A stretch of DNA of 20,789 bases. Origin: Bacteroidota bacterium (GTDB taxonomy: Bacteria; Bacteroidota; Bacteroidia; NS11-12g; UBA955). The stretch is taken from the NCBI GenBank assembly GCA_027488495.1, contig JAIYBO010000244.1, positions 1 through 20,789 on the forward strand. Reading direction: 5' to 3'. The notes beneath the pieces are model-generated. The model was not told where the DNA came from and ran no database searches. It was given only the letters and a program-made list of their open reading frames with translations. Position 1 is the stretch's first letter, and every line of letters begins with the position of its first letter. Positions 1 through 7,432 of this stretch are shown here, one piece after another. A program made the translations under genes and the position numbers.

Positions 1-32
1 AATGAGATACTGAAATTTTTTCTCATGTTATT

Positions 33-410
33 TTATTGTGGCAGGCCGTTGCGAATCCATTTATCGACCTGACCGATTTTACAATCACTCAATTTGCCAC
101 CGGGAGGCATCAAACTGTAGGGACTGGTATTTTTCAAGGTACCACTCAAACTGCCTTTGAGGGCTTGGGCTTTTACGAGATCATAGGTATGGAGCGATAC
201 GCCACCGGAGGGGCCGCTGCTACCATGACAACCGATGCAATTCTGATTGATGATGGGTTGTATGTTGGCCGTATAGGTGGGGTTGGCCGAATCACAGGCA
301 GAACTGCCATAGTTTTCAGCTTTGTTGTCGTAATAGCAACTCTGCGCAACCACGGTTACCGCGATCAGCAGCATGGAGGGCAACCACCATTTGAATGCTG
401 ACTTAGTCAT
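33..410 (-). CDS. Mono-haem c-type cytochrome lipoprotein
   Basis: The 125-residue protein begins with a hydrophobic export segment ending in a lipobox-like VAQSC (Cys25), so it is probably a lipid-anchored envelope protein. It carries one CxxCH haem-binding motif (CIGCH, residues 58-62) and a likely distal Met ligand in LMPPGG (Met101). I chose the ATG at 410 over an in-frame ATG at 455. The 410 start has an AAGGAG Shine-Dalgarno about 6 nt upstream, the best in the window, and puts the export signal at the N-terminus. It overlaps the stop of the upstream cytochrome gene by 8 bp, which implies translational coupling. Its C-terminal segment (KLSDC..GQV.KWI) closely matches the last domain of that upstream protein. 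The electron-transfer partner is unknown. Bases 1-32 downstream hold nothing I recognise. Confidence 0.85.
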   Translation of the reverse strand: MTKSAFKWWLPSMLLIAVTVVAQSCYYDNKAENYGSSACDSANPTYTANIQPIINQNCIGCHGSSGPSGGVSLHTYDLVKAQALKGSLSGTLKNTSPYSLMPPGGKLSDCKIGQVDKWIRNGLPQ

Positions 411-1053
411 TGGGTGCTCCTTTTTGAATCCATTTACGCACTTGATTGATTTCACAATCGCTCAATTTGCTTCCGCCTTTTGGCATGGGAGAATTACCTG
501 TGTGATCCAGCGATTTCAGTAATCCTTGATTGATGGAGTTTTTCACACCGAGATGGCTAGACAAGTCCACACCTGCACCTGCATTGGGATAGGCGTGACA
601 ACCTACGCAGTATTTCGTCATCATGGGTTGAATCACCGCAGCAAATCCCGAAGCGGTTGAATCACATTTAACGGCACAGTTGATGCCATTTTTCGCCCCA
701 TCGGCAATCCAATCGTACAGCATTTGCTTTTCAGCCGCTGATAATTTGGTATAACCCCGCGGTGGCATTTCGTTGTCTGCAACCACCTCGTACAGTTCAG
801 AACTGTTGGGCTTCCCTTTCACGACACCACGACTCACAATTTTCTTATAGTTCGACAAATCATACCCTTCTGCGGAGGTACCGGCATCGTGACAGCCACT
901 CATGGCACATTTGGAATTGAAGATGGGCAGAATGTCGCGCTCGAAACATATGGCGGCATTGGGATCACCCATTTGTTCGTGCTGACAAGATTGCATTCCC
1001 CAAACACCCATAAAGGCGAAGGCTGCTATGAGCGAAAACTGTTTGATGTTCAT
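403..1053 (-). CDS. Two-domain (di-haem-type) cytochrome c lipoprotein
   Basis: The protein has 216 residues. An N-terminal hydrophobic segment ends at Cys23 (GMQSC), so it is a likely lipoprotein. It contains two cytochrome-like domains. The first has Cys49-x4-Cys54-His55 (CAMSGCH) and the second a canonical CVGCH at 149-153. Plausible axial Met residues follow each: Met96 in EMPPRG and Met190 in PMPKGG. The wider Cys spacing in the first domain is seen in some Bacteroidota cytochrome-like proteins but is not canonical, so haem attachment there is less certain. The gene lies 27 nt after the YceI-family gene and overlaps the next cytochrome gene, so it sits within a minus-strand operon. An envelope electron-transfer role is inferred. 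The redox partner cannot be told from the sequence. Confidence 0.85.
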   Translation of the reverse strand: MNIKQFSLIAAFAFMGVWGMQSCQHEQMGDPNAAICFERDILPIFNSKCAMSGCHDAGTSAEGYDLSNYKKIVSRGVVKGKPNSSELYEVVADNEMPPRGYTKLSAAEKQMLYDWIADGAKNGINCAVKCDSTASGFAAVIQPMMTKYCVGCHAYPNAGAGVDLSSHLGVKNSINQGLLKSLDHTGNSPMPKGGSKLSDCEINQVRKWIQKGAPND

Positions 1054-1080
1054 GGTTTGTACTGTAAGCGATGATTGAAA

Positions 1081-1623
1081 TTATTTTGCCAATGCGCAAT
1101 CTACGGTGATGGCAATATCGTCGGAAACCGAAGCAGCACTGGCCGCTGGGATTTTGATTTGATAGTCAGAGCATTTGATGCGGAAATTGGCCTTCAAAGT
1201 AACCGCACCATCTTTTACCACAACCTTCCCAGGAACGGTGATGTCTTTGGTTACGCCATGCATGGTCAACTGACCAACTGCCTCTACTGGATACTCGCCG
1301 TTTTGGGTAAAATTCACGGCAGCCATGTTTTTGATTTTCCCTTTAAAATTGCTGTATTGAAAGCGAGAAGTTTCCATGTAATTCTCTTGGAAGTGCTTCT
1401 GCATCAGGGCTGATTTGAACACGAAACCGTTTACAGGCACACGAAACTGCAACTGATTGTTGGCTGGGGCGATGGCGGCTTCTACTTGACTGTTGTTGGC
1501 AGAAAATTCTTCGATAGCGGTTTTGCTTACGAAAGAGATTTTACCCGCAGCAGTTTTGTATACTTGAGCGTTTGAAAGCATGGGCATCAAGGCCACGGCA
1601 GCGATAAAGATGTATTTTTTCAT
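1081..1623 (-). CDS. YceI-family periplasmic protein
   Basis: The protein has 180 residues, the usual length for the YceI family. It has a signal peptide (MKKYIFIAAVALMPMLSNAQ, probable cleavage after SNA). The family fold is an extended lipocalin-like beta barrel that binds isoprenoid or amphiphilic ligands in characterised members. Visible family features are the early KISFVSKTAIEEF segment, the central MQKHFQENYMETSRFQY block, where the small-molecule pocket is usually closed, and the VGQLTMHGVTKDITVPGKV strand pair near residues 115-135. The ligand is not known here. It is the second gene of the apparent minus-strand operon, 58 nt after the OB-fold gene and 27 nt before the cytochrome gene. 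YceI proteins are often found beside cytochromes, so a link to quinone or isoprenoid electron transfer is reasonable but unproven. Confidence 0.9.
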   Translation of the reverse strand: MKKYIFIAAVALMPMLSNAQVYKTAAGKISFVSKTAIEEFSANNSQVEAAIAPANNQLQFRVPVNGFVFKSALMQKHFQENYMETSRFQYSNFKGKIKNMAAVNFTQNGEYPVEAVGQLTMHGVTKDITVPGKVVVKDGAVTLKANFRIKCSDYQIKIPAASAASVSDDIAITVDCALAK

Positions 1624-1681
1624 GATTGTATTGTTAATTTGAGTTAGTTTTTAATAGAGATAGTTTTTGACCTTTCATATA

Positions 1682-2206
1682 TCAATTTGTATCAGAAGAA
1701 TCTGAAGCATTCTCGTGATCCAAAGATTTGGACACATCGGCTTTGTGTTGCTCCAATTTCAACAAGGTACAACGACTCATATCGATCTTCTTTTCAGCGA
1801 ACAGGTCATCGGCCGACATCGGCACCACCAAACCATCGCAAACACATTGAAGTGTCACCATGTCGCCCGCAACCACCCCGCTCACAGAAGCTTGGTAATC
1901 TTGGTGGAAATTGGCATTCACATTGAAACCTTCCACACCGGTTTTAATTTGCAAGGTGAGGCTGCTATCGCCAAGTACATCGGCCACTTCGCCTGAGAAT
2001 TTTACGCTTTTCCCTACAAAGGCCGAGAAGGTTCTGGCCGCGGCTGTATCCGCATTCAATTCGCCCACCCACTGATTCAATTCCTTTTCGAAATCTGGCT
2101 TGCCCGCGCTTTGATTTTCAGGGGCCTTGTTCCATAGATAGTAACCCACGATGAGGCCAGATACCAAAATGGCTAAAAGAAGCAGAAGAATGTTACGTTT
2201 GTTCAT
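1682..2206 (-). CDS. Membrane-anchored OB-fold (tRNA_anti-like) protein
   Basis: The protein has 174 residues, starting at the ATG at 2206, where the N-terminus becomes MNKRN followed by a strong hydrophobic segment (residues about 5-24). An in-frame ATG at 2281 would add 25 residues without homology-like character and would overlap the divergent gene, so I rejected it. The C-terminal part (about 60-150) has the pattern of the small tRNA_anti-like OB-fold domain found in Bacteroidota envelope proteins: a VGKSVKFSGEVADV strand pair, VSGVVAGDMVTLQCVCDG, then a terminal MSRCTLLK. No catalytic residues are apparent and the function is unknown. It is the first gene of the minus-strand operon with the YceI protein and the cytochromes. 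Confidence 0.7.
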   Translation of the reverse strand: MNKRNILLLLLAILVSGLIVGYYLWNKAPENQSAGKPDFEKELNQWVGELNADTAAARTFSAFVGKSVKFSGEVADVLGDSSLTLQIKTGVEGFNVNANFHQDYQASVSGVVAGDMVTLQCVCDGLVVPMSADDLFAEKKIDMSRCTLLKLEQHKADVSKSLDHENASDSSDTN

Positions 2207-2269
2207 GGTTTTTATGATTTTTGCAAAACAATAAATTGTAGTTGCGTATCTTGTAACAACAAATGTGCC
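2207..2269. promoter_or_regulatory. Divergent promoter region
   Basis: This 63-bp gap separates two divergent genes, so both promoters must lie here or inside the neighbouring genes. On the plus strand, TATCTTG at 2247-2253 resembles the Bacteroidota -7 element with one base missing. On the minus strand there is a TTTG about 19 bases upstream of TACAATTT, which fits the consensus only loosely. Neither match is strong. Confidence 0.35.
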
Positions 2270-3925
2270 ATGAACCCCCAAAAAATGAACCGAAATATTT
2301 TTTACTCACTGATAGTTTTCTTTAACTTTTCTGGCTTAAATGCTCAAATTCAATCAAATAGAGTCACATACATTGCCGAAAAAATTTATCAGGCCGACAC
2401 CGCCTTTGGCACAGCCACCGCCATGGTGGTCGAAAATGGCATCATTCTTTACATGGGGGATGTCAGAACGGCCGATTCCCTCTACCCAACATCTACCAAA
2501 AAGGAATTTGCCGGAAAGTATATATACCCGGGATTCATTGATGCACACTGTCATTTCTTGGCCTATTCAAAAGGATTAACAGAAGTAGACCTGGTGGGAA
2601 GCAAATCGGAAGCAGACGTGATCAAACGGGCCAAGAAATTTGCAAAAAAGAACAAATTGCCTTGGCTCATCGGTCGGGGCTGGGATCAAAACGATTGGGC
2701 CGTGAAGGAATTTCCGAACATGCAAAAATTGAGCAAAGCCTTTCCCGATCGCCCAGTTTGTTTGAGTAGAATCGATGGCCATGCCGTATGGATCAACGCT
2801 GCAGCCATGAAAAAGCTTCATCTCAATCCAGACACCCTCATTTTCGGGGGTGAATTTGTGAAAGTGAATGGCGAATTCACCGGGATTTGCATCGACAATG
2901 CTGCAGACTGGGTAAAATCCCAATTGCCGTCTGTGCCCTTTTCGGCATGGGAAAAAGGCTTAGAAACCGGATTAACCAATTGTCATGCCCAAGGCCTTAC
3001 CCAAATTGCAGAAGCCGGAATATCGGTGGCCGACATCGATCTCATTCAAACCTTACAAGCACAAAACAAGCTCAACCTCAGAATTTATGGCATGCTGGCC
3101 GTGAACGAAGAAAATCTGGGATACATCTCAAGAAATGGCATGATCTACTCCGATCTTTTCACGATGCGATCGGTGAAGATTTATTTGGATGGCGCTTTGG
3201 GATCGAGGGGTGCATTGCTCAAAGGCGATTATTGCGACCAACTGGGACACAAGGGATTGCAAATCATTGATCAACCCAAATTTGAAATGTATCAGAACTT
3301 TTTGTTGAACAAGGGGTTTCAGATTTGCGTACATGCCATCGGTGACAGCGCCAACGCCATCGCCCTGAGAACTTTTAACAAATATATACCAGAAGGATAT
3401 GATGCAAGATGGCGCATCGAACACGCCCAAATCGTGAACATTAAGGACCAAAAAATGTTTAGCAAAAGGAGCATCATTCCGAGTGTTCAGCCCACCCATG
3501 CCACATCCGATGCACCTTGGGCCAATGAGCGATTGTGCAATGCAAATGCCAAAGGTGCATATGCCTATCAGAATTTACTGAAGCAAGCCGGAACCATCGC
3601 CTTGGGTACAGATTTTCCCGTGGAAGGCATTTCCCCCATGCACACGTTTTATTCCGCCACCCAACGAATGGATGCGGCAGGAAAACTCGAAAGACCTTTC
3701 ATTGGCGAACAAGCGCTGACCCGAAAACAGGCTTTGTGGGGAATGACTTTGTGGGCGGCTTATGCCAATTTCGATGAAACGCGTACGGGTTCGTTGGAGG
3801 CAAGTAAAATGGCAGATTTCGTGGTGATGAATACCGACATCATGGAAGTGGAGGCACCAAAAATCTTGAAAGCCAAGGTCACGCATACATTCATTGGTGG
3901 GAAATTGGTTTACGGAAAACCTTAA
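2270..3925 (+). CDS. Exported YtcJ-like metal-dependent amidohydrolase
   Basis: The protein has 551 residues, typical of the YtcJ / Amidohydro_3 group of the amidohydrolase superfamily, which hydrolyses C-N bonds in exported or cytosolic substrates. Metal-site motifs are present in the expected order: HCH at residues 93-95 (FIDAHCHF), VKIYLDGALGSRGA in the middle, VHAIGDSAN, RIEHAQ, and the catalytic Asp in ALGTDFPVE. A signal peptide precedes them (MNRNIFYSLIVFFNFSGLNAQ), so this copy probably acts in the periplasm or outer envelope. The start could be 2270 or the ATG at 2285. The second begins directly at the charged end of the signal peptide, while the first is kept because it is the longest plausible one. 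The substrate cannot be inferred. It stands alone, divergent from the cytochrome operon. Confidence 0.88.
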   Translation: MNPQKMNRNIFYSLIVFFNFSGLNAQIQSNRVTYIAEKIYQADTAFGTATAMVVENGIILYMGDVRTADSLYPTSTKKEFAGKYIYPGFIDAHCHFLAYSKGLTEVDLVGSKSEADVIKRAKKFAKKNKLPWLIGRGWDQNDWAVKEFPNMQKLSKAFPDRPVCLSRIDGHAVWINAAAMKKLHLNPDTLIFGGEFVKVNGEFTGICIDNAADWVKSQLPSVPFSAWEKGLETGLTNCHAQGLTQIAEAGISVADIDLIQTLQAQNKLNLRIYGMLAVNEENLGYISRNGMIYSDLFTMRSVKIYLDGALGSRGALLKGDYCDQLGHKGLQIIDQPKFEMYQNFLLNKGFQICVHAIGDSANAIALRTFNKYIPEGYDARWRIEHAQIVNIKDQKMFSKRSIIPSVQPTHATSDAPWANERLCNANAKGAYAYQNLLKQAGTIALGTDFPVEGISPMHTFYSATQRMDAAGKLERPFIGEQALTRKQALWGMTLWAAYANFDETRTGSLEASKMADFVVMNTDIMEVEAPKILKAKVTHTFIGGKLVYGKP

Positions 3926-3959
3926 ACGGGTTGCATTGCACAAAATCCTACATTGTGTG

Positions 3960-3970
3960 ATGACCGTCAT
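3960..3970. repeat. 11-bp perfect palindrome upstream of the ABC operon
   Basis: ATGACCGTCAT reads as ATGAC-C-GTCAT. It sits about 21 bases upstream of the -7 element of the next operon, where a -33 element would lie, so it could be an operator. It is short enough to be chance. Confidence 0.3.
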
Positions 3971-3991
3971 GTTCTTTATTGAAATTCAACC

Positions 3992-3999
3992 TAATTTTG
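3992..3999 (+). promoter_or_regulatory. Bacteroidota -7 promoter element for the ABC operon
   Basis: TAATTTTG is a perfect match to TAnnTTTG and ends 7 nt before the ATG at 4007. No clear TTTG -33 box is seen. If it is used, transcription would start within a few bases of the start codon. Confidence 0.55.
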
Positions 4000-4006
4000 C
4001 TACATC

Positions 4007-5086
4007 ATGAAATTCACCCACTTGGGCTATTTGTCGATTTTGCTATTGGGCGTTGGCTGCAAAGAGAAATCGCAGTACATCACACCAGAATCCAAACCCA
4101 TCATTGAATCTGTATACGCCAGCGCTACCATCAATGCGGCGGAACAGTATACGGTGTATCCGGCGATATCGGGAAGAATCATCTCCTTCTCAACCCAAGA
4201 AGGCAACAACATTTTGGCAGGGGGATTGATTGCCCACCTCGACAATACCAGCAGCGCTTTGAATGCGGCTACGGCGAAGGAGGCATCGGACCTATCTCAA
4301 CTGGGCGAAAAGCAAATCCAAGAAGTCGCGGCACAGCTTGCCACGGCAATGGAACAGGCCAAATTGGATTCGATAAACCTCAAACGACAGCAAAATTTGT
4401 GGGCACAGCAGATAGGCAGTTTAACGCAATTGGAAGCGAAAAAAATGGCGGCATCGGCCAGTAAAAACGCCGTAAAAGCGTTGCAATCCAAGTTGAGCTT
4501 GGTGCAAAAACAGGTGCGTTTTAGTCAAATCCAAGCAAAAAACAACGAAGGAACTGCCCAAAAGACATTGAGTGAGTACGATGTGAAATCAGACATTTCA
4601 GGCGAGGTATTTCAGCTACTTGCCGAAAAAGGAGAATGGGTATCGCCCCAGAAACCATTGGCCATCATTGGAAACAGCAAAGACTTTTTGGTTCACATGG
4701 AAGTGGACGAGGTGGATATCGCAAAAATAGCGATCGGCCAAACGGTGGTGGTTTCACTAGATGCTTACAAAGGAAAATCGTTCAAAGGGCATGTATCTCG
4801 GATTACCCCCATCATGAACGCAAAAACCCAATCGTTTGAGATCGAAGCCGTTTTCGATGAAAAACCCAACAAATTGTACCCCGGATTGAGCGCCGAAGTG
4901 AATATCGTAATTGCCGAAAAAACCAGTGCATTGTTGATTCCGGTTGCTTGTTTGGGAAAAGACAATGTGGTGGCTACGGAAGATGGAGATGTGGTGGTTA
5001 AACCCGGTTTACGCAATTTGGAATACGTAGAAATTTTGGAGGGCCTCACCCCAACATCGAAGATAGTGGCCCCAAAAGCAAAATAA
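4007..5086 (+). CDS. HlyD/MacA-like periplasmic adaptor lipoprotein
   Basis: The protein has 359 residues and starts with a lipoprotein signal ending at Cys18 (LLGVGC). It has the membrane-fusion layout. A first half of the lipoyl-like domain lies near 50-75 (ISGRIISFSTQEGNNILAGG). A long Ala/Gln/Lys-rich coiled-coil hairpin spans about 90-180. The second lipoyl half follows (DISGEVFQLLAEKGEWVSPQKPLAIIG), then a beta-barrel segment (VDIAKIAIGQTVVVSLDAY) and a C-terminal strand region (LYPGLSAEVNIVI). Such adaptors connect an inner-membrane ABC transporter to outer components. It lies 4 nt before the permease gene and forms an operon with it and the ATPase. The transported substrate is unknown. 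MacAB-type and Lol-like roles are both possible, and no outer-membrane TolC-like gene is nearby. Confidence 0.9.
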   Translation: MKFTHLGYLSILLLGVGCKEKSQYITPESKPIIESVYASATINAAEQYTVYPAISGRIISFSTQEGNNILAGGLIAHLDNTSSALNAATAKEASDLSQLGEKQIQEVAAQLATAMEQAKLDSINLKRQQNLWAQQIGSLTQLEAKKMAASASKNAVKALQSKLSLVQKQVRFSQIQAKNNEGTAQKTLSEYDVKSDISGEVFQLLAEKGEWVSPQKPLAIIGNSKDFLVHMEVDEVDIAKIAIGQTVVVSLDAYKGKSFKGHVSRITPIMNAKTQSFEIEAVFDEKPNKLYPGLSAEVNIVIAEKTSALLIPVACLGKDNVVATEDGDVVVKPGLRNLEYVEILEGLTPTSKIVAPKAK

Positions 5087-5090
5087 GGCC

Positions 5091-6350
5091 ATGAGCAACG
5101 CCCTACTCATTCAAATTGCCAAAACGCATTTGCTTACGCGCAAGAAACAAAGCGCCATTGCCAGTTTGGGTGTAACGTTTGGTATCGGCACGTTCATTGT
5201 TTTGGTGAGCTTCATGACCGGATTGAATGGTTTGTTGGATGGCTTGATCCTCAACAGAACGCCGCACATCCGCATTTACAACGAGGTGAAGCCCAGCGAA
5301 AAGCAACCCATCGCCTTGCATCCCGAATACAAGGGGAAGGTCAATATGGTGAGTTCGGTTCGTCCAAAACAGGACCCAGTGAGCATTTACAACAACAAGC
5401 CGCTGATGAATACGCTAAAGAAGAATCCTTTGGTGATGGGCATTACGCCACAGGTGAGTGCCAGGATCTTTTATCAATCGGGCTCTGTATTGCTCAACGG
5501 AAACGCCATTGGCATTGATGTGTTGGAAGAGGATCGATTGTTCAATTTCAAACAGTACATCGTTGATGGGAAACCCCAAGATTTGGCAAACAACGAAAAT
5601 GGCATCGTATTGGGCATCGGCGTAGCCAAAAAACTGAGCATTCAAGTGGGCGATAGAATTCAACTCATGAGCAGTACGGGCGCCACCCATCGATTGAAAG
5701 TGGTGGGTTTTTTCCAGAGCGGTTTGGCCGATATCGACAAACTTCAGAGTTATGTGAATGTAAAGATGGCCCAACGCATCGCCGGGGAAGGCAACAACTT
5801 TGTGACTGATATCAGTGTAAAACTGTTCGACATTGAAAATGCGAAGGGTTTATCGGACCAAATCGCTCAAACTTACGGGGTGAATAGCATCGACATCAAA
5901 GCGGCGAATGCCCAATTTGAAACGGGCACCACGATCCGAAACATCATCACTTATGCGGTATCGATTACGCTGCTGATTGTGGCGGGTTTTGGCATTTACA
6001 ACATTTTGAACATGGTGATTTACGAGAAGATGAACGACATCGCCATATTGAAGGCCACCGGATTTTCGGGTTCCGATGTGAAGCGCATTTTTATTTACCA
6101 AGCGATGTTCATTGGCGTTGTGGGCGGATTGATGGGATTGATTATGGGCGGTTCTCTGAGTTATTTGATCAGCAAAGCGCCTTTTGAAACAGAGGCCATT
6201 CCCACTGTGAAAACCTTCCCTGTCAACTTTCAACCCTTGTTTTATGTCATCGGTGCGATTTTCGCCATCATCACAACCTTTTTTGCTGGATATCTTCCGG
6301 CGCGAAAGGCCAGTAAAATCGACCCAGTAGAGATCATTCGCGGACAATAA
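5091..6350 (+). CDS. FtsX/MacB-like ABC transporter permease
   Basis: The protein has 419 residues, the usual length of LolC/E- and MacB-type permeases lacking a fused ATPase. The layout is one N-terminal membrane helix (about 22-45, ASLGVTFGIGTFIVLVSFMTG), a large periplasmic domain (about 50-275), and three C-terminal helices of the FtsX domain. The first of these is at about 282-305. The coupling segment EKMNDIAILKATGFSGSDVKRIF, typical of the family, follows it and contacts the ATPase. The protein ends in the family-type ARKASKIDPVEIIRG. Known members work by mechanotransmission, extracting lipids, lipoproteins or peptides from the inner membrane rather than moving them through a channel. 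It is co-transcribed with the adaptor (4 nt gap) and the ATPase (63 nt gap). Confidence 0.92.
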   Translation: MSNALLIQIAKTHLLTRKKQSAIASLGVTFGIGTFIVLVSFMTGLNGLLDGLILNRTPHIRIYNEVKPSEKQPIALHPEYKGKVNMVSSVRPKQDPVSIYNNKPLMNTLKKNPLVMGITPQVSARIFYQSGSVLLNGNAIGIDVLEEDRLFNFKQYIVDGKPQDLANNENGIVLGIGVAKKLSIQVGDRIQLMSSTGATHRLKVVGFFQSGLADIDKLQSYVNVKMAQRIAGEGNNFVTDISVKLFDIENAKGLSDQIAQTYGVNSIDIKAANAQFETGTTIRNIITYAVSITLLIVAGFGIYNILNMVIYEKMNDIAILKATGFSGSDVKRIFIYQAMFIGVVGGLMGLIMGGSLSYLISKAPFETEAIPTVKTFPVNFQPLFYVIGAIFAIITTFFAGYLPARKASKIDPVEIIRGQ

Positions 6351-6413
6351 TCCCATTCACAAACCAGTTACCGATAACCTTCAACAGATACCCATTCCCT
6401 AGCCCCCCATCCC

Positions 6414-7094
6414 GTGAGCCAAAACACCATCCTCAAAACCCTCGATGTTCAAAAATACTTTGTAGACCCTGTCAAGGTGCAAGTGCTCAAGAACATCAAC
6501 ATCGAAGTACAAAAAGGGGAATTTGTGAGCATCATGGGCAAATCGGGCTGTGGGAAAAGCACATTGTTGTACATATTGAGTACCATGGACACCAATTACG
6601 AAGGGCAGTTGTTTTTGGGCGATCGATTGCTCACCGGGCTCAGCGGCGCAGAACTCTCAGTGGTGCGCAATGAACACATCGGATTTGTTTTTCAATTTCA
6701 TTACTTGTTACCCGAATTCACCGTATTGCAAAACGTGATGATGCCTGGTTTGAAGTTGGGCAAAAAAAGCAAAGAGGAAGTGGAGCACGATGCCATGAAC
6801 AAGTTGAAATTGTTGGGTGTGGATGACCAATTTGCCAAAAAGGCCACACAAATTTCTGGGGGTCAAAAGCAGCGCGTTGCAATCGCCAGGGCATTGATTA
6901 ACGAGCCCACCATCATCATGGGCGATGAGCCCACGGGCAACTTAGACAGCAAGAACGCGGGCATTGTCTTCGACATTTTCAAAGAGCTCACCCACGAACT
7001 GGGCACATCCTTGTTGATTGTTACGCACGATCCCGACTTTGCAGGTAAAACCGACCGAATCATTGAAATGGCCGATGGCTCTGTTGTGTCATAA
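6414..7094 (+). CDS. LolD/MacB-type ABC transporter ATPase
   Basis: The protein has 226 residues, the normal length for a stand-alone LolD/MacB ATPase. All nucleotide-binding motifs are visible: Walker A GKSGCGKST (about 43-51), Q-loop VFQFHYLLPEFTV, signature ISGGQKQRVAIARAL, Walker B IIMGDEPTGNLDS, and the switch His in LIVTHD. The start is a GTG, because no ATG precedes Walker A at a sensible distance. The GTG has no purine-rich Shine-Dalgarno, since the upstream bases are C-rich. It powers the permease encoded just upstream. A weak hairpin with a T-run follows about 35 bp after the stop. Confidence 0.92.
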   Translation: MSQNTILKTLDVQKYFVDPVKVQVLKNINIEVQKGEFVSIMGKSGCGKSTLLYILSTMDTNYEGQLFLGDRLLTGLSGAELSVVRNEHIGFVFQFHYLLPEFTVLQNVMMPGLKLGKKSKEEVEHDAMNKLKLLGVDDQFAKKATQISGGQKQRVAIARALINEPTIIMGDEPTGNLDSKNAGIVFDIFKELTHELGTSLLIVTHDPDFAGKTDRIIEMADGSVVS

Positions 7095-7129
7095 AACCAG
7101 GCCGCGAGTGCACAAATCCCATACCAAGA

Positions 7130-7150
7130 CATTGAATTTCAATGGTTTTT
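7130..7150 (+). terminator. Possible weak terminator of the ABC operon
   Basis: CATTGA and TCAATG arms with a 3-nt loop are followed by GTTTTT. The stem is only 6 bp and AT-rich, so this is a tentative call. Confidence 0.35.
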
Positions 7151-7210
7151 GAGGAACGCCTTGAATTGTAAGCAAATTTCAAATTCTCAGCAAAAAATCA
7201 GTTTTTTTCG

Positions 7211-7218
7211 TATATTTG
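7211..7218 (+). promoter_or_regulatory. -7 promoter element for tRNA-Cys
   Basis: TATATTTG is a perfect TAnnTTTG match, 14 bases before the mature tRNA 5' end. No good -33 TTTG is visible at the usual spacing, though the region between is T-rich. Confidence 0.65.
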
Positions 7219-7232
7219 CAGTCCTTTAAAAA

Positions 7233-7303
7233 GGTCGGATGGCCGAGTGGCTAGGCACGGGTCTGCAAAACCCTTTACAGCGGTTCGAATCCGCTTCCGA
7301 CCT
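7233..7303 (+). tRNA. tRNA-Cys (anticodon GCA)
   Basis: A complete cloverleaf can be drawn by hand. The acceptor stem GGTCGGA pairs with TCCGACC, and the T arm is AGCGG-TTCGAAT-CCGCT. The D arm has GCC/GGC around GAGTGGCTA. The anticodon loop CTGCAAA holds GCA at 7265-7267. The discriminator is T (7303), as expected for a cysteine tRNA. The top pair of the anticodon stem looks like a C-T mismatch, leaving four good pairs. The 3' CCA is not encoded. It has its own promoter element and a strong terminator, so it is a single-gene unit. Confidence 0.95.
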
Positions 7304-7310
7304 CTAAAGT

Positions 7311-7344
7311 AAGCCCCCTTATTTGAAACGAGGGGGCTTTTTTT
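7311..7344 (+). terminator. Rho-independent terminator after tRNA-Cys
   Basis: AAGCCCCC (7311-7318) pairs with GGGGGCTT (7332-7339), extended by a T-A pair and a wobble pair, around a 9-nt loop, and runs directly into a T-tract. The stem is GC-rich and starts 8 bases after the tRNA. Read on the other strand it gives only an interrupted T-run, so it is probably one-directional. Bases 7345-7432, between it and the minus-strand gene, hold nothing I recognise. Confidence 0.9.
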
Positions 7345-7432
7345 ATGAGTTAAATCTCGGTTTGCTCGCGGAATTGCAAGTAGAAATGATCTCAGTTGAG
7401 GAAATTCAAATCTTTTCTGGAATCAATACAAA

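Noticed and set aside
36..401. Open frame on the plus strand opposite the cytochrome genes
   Set aside because: It is antisense to a gene with a haem motif, lipobox and good Shine-Dalgarno, and shows no recognisable protein features.
2207..2281. Longer N-terminus for the OB-fold gene from the ATG at 2281
   Set aside because: It would add 25 residues ahead of a clear membrane anchor and run into the divergent amidohydrolase start.
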